A stretch of 31,546 nt of DNA from CAYVBE01 sp964448935 (GTDB taxonomy: Bacteria > Planctomycetota > Brocadiia > SM23-32): NCBI GenBank assembly GCA_964448935.1, contig CAYVBE010000025.1:1-31546 (forward strand). The letters run 5' to 3'. The stretch's first letter is position 1. Each line of letters begins with the position of its first letter. Shown piece by piece: positions 31,260 through 31,546 of this stretch. Position numbers and translations under genes: made by a program. Under the pieces are notes generated by a model. The model saw only the letters and a program-made list of their open reading frames with translations, ran no database searches and was not told where the DNA came from.

Positions 31260-31546
31260 TTGCTCAGGAACACCTTCTGTCACATCGAGGGCGTGGGGCC
31301 GAAGACGGAGCGGCGGCTCTGGGAGGGCGGGGTGCGCCGCTGGGAGGACGCATCGTCCCACGCGGCCCTGCCGATCGGCGGGCGGCGGGCGGAGGCGGTG
31401 GTGCGCCGCGCCGCCGAGTCCATACGGCGGCTGGAGCGCTCGGACGCCGACTGGTTCTACGGGGGCCTGCCCTCCAGCGACCAGTGGCGGCTCTTCCCGG
31501 AATTCCGCGACTCGATCGCTTACGTGGACATCGAGACCACCGGCCT
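31260..31546 (+). CDS. RNase H-fold exonuclease, YprB-like (partial, runs off the right edge)
   Basis: A frame opening with TTG at 31260, nine bases after GCGGAGG (31244-31250), runs open to the window end. It starts MLRNTFCHIEGVGPKTERRL and contains WEGGVRRWEDA, a helix-hairpin-helix-like segment. It ends FPEFRDSIAYVDIETTGL, where DIETTG supplies the first two acidic metal ligands of a DEDD-type exonuclease. This combination, a short HhH-like N-terminus followed by an RNase H-fold exonuclease, matches the YprB/ribonuclease H-like domain proteins of bacteria. The 95 visible residues are the N-terminal part only. The sialidase stop is 44 bases upstream. There is a weak stem at 31217-31229 without a T run, so no terminator is called. 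Function on DNA or RNA is not known for most members. Confidence 0.8.
   Translation, partial: MLRNTFCHIEGVGPKTERRLWEGGVRRWEDASSHAALPIGGRRAEAVVRRAAESIRRLERSDADWFYGGLPSSDQWRLFPEFRDSIAYVDIETTG

Overview
The window looks like a chromosomal segment of a high-GC, Gram-negative-type bacterium. An outer envelope with heptose-containing glycans is implied by gmhA, hldE and gmhB. The mix of genes (a VWA/glutamine-amidotransferase-like membrane protein, a secreted sialidase-like protein, a remnant resembling DUF5703, and an SPFH/P-type ATPase/ABC cluster) fits Planctomycetota or a relative in the PVC group best. That placement is inference from gene content, not from a marker-gene tree. No rRNA, tRNA, CRISPR array, insertion sequence or phage gene was recognised.

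Layout. (1) 1-3887, minus strand: scpA, a Trm112-like zinc protein, a metallophosphoesterase and yidC form a tight housekeeping run, possibly continuing off the left edge. (2) 4169-7874, minus strand: L-lactate dehydrogenase, hldE, gmhA and a site-2-type zinc metalloprotease form an operon behind a good sigma70-like promoter (TTGACA-18-TAATAT). (3) 8040-22611, plus strand: an SDR oxidoreductase and a PHP-type protein are followed by a long, nearly gapless block. The block holds an ABC-2-type permease, three SPFH/HflK-HflC-like membrane proteins, a P1B-type metal ATPase, an ABC ATPase with a long acidic tail, a second ABC permease with a large soluble insert, and a helical-repeat-like protein of unknown function. 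(4) 22621-27119, minus strand: ilvD, a VWA membrane protein and gmhB, convergent with block 3. (5) 27340-31216, plus strand: accessory genes, namely a truncated DUF5703-like remnant, an exported thioredoxin-fold plus leucine-rich-repeat fusion, and a sialidase-like BNR protein behind an unusual regulatory region. The window ends inside a DNA-repair-type RNase H-fold exonuclease (YprB-like) that starts at a TTG.

How the genes work together. gmhA, hldE and gmhB supply most of the ADP-heptose pathway from two separate loci; the epimerase hldD is not in the window. The best candidate for an undescribed system is the 10498-22611 block. Its order and spacing suggest one membrane assembly in which SPFH scaffolds organise a metal pump and ABC permeases, with no ftsH gene nearby although HflK/HflC classically modulate FtsH. 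The second item of interest is the 29617-30040 intergenic region. It holds an 11-G run placed exactly between -35- and -10-like boxes, followed by two identical 15-bp dyad-containing repeats 48 bp apart, all upstream of the sialidase-like gene.
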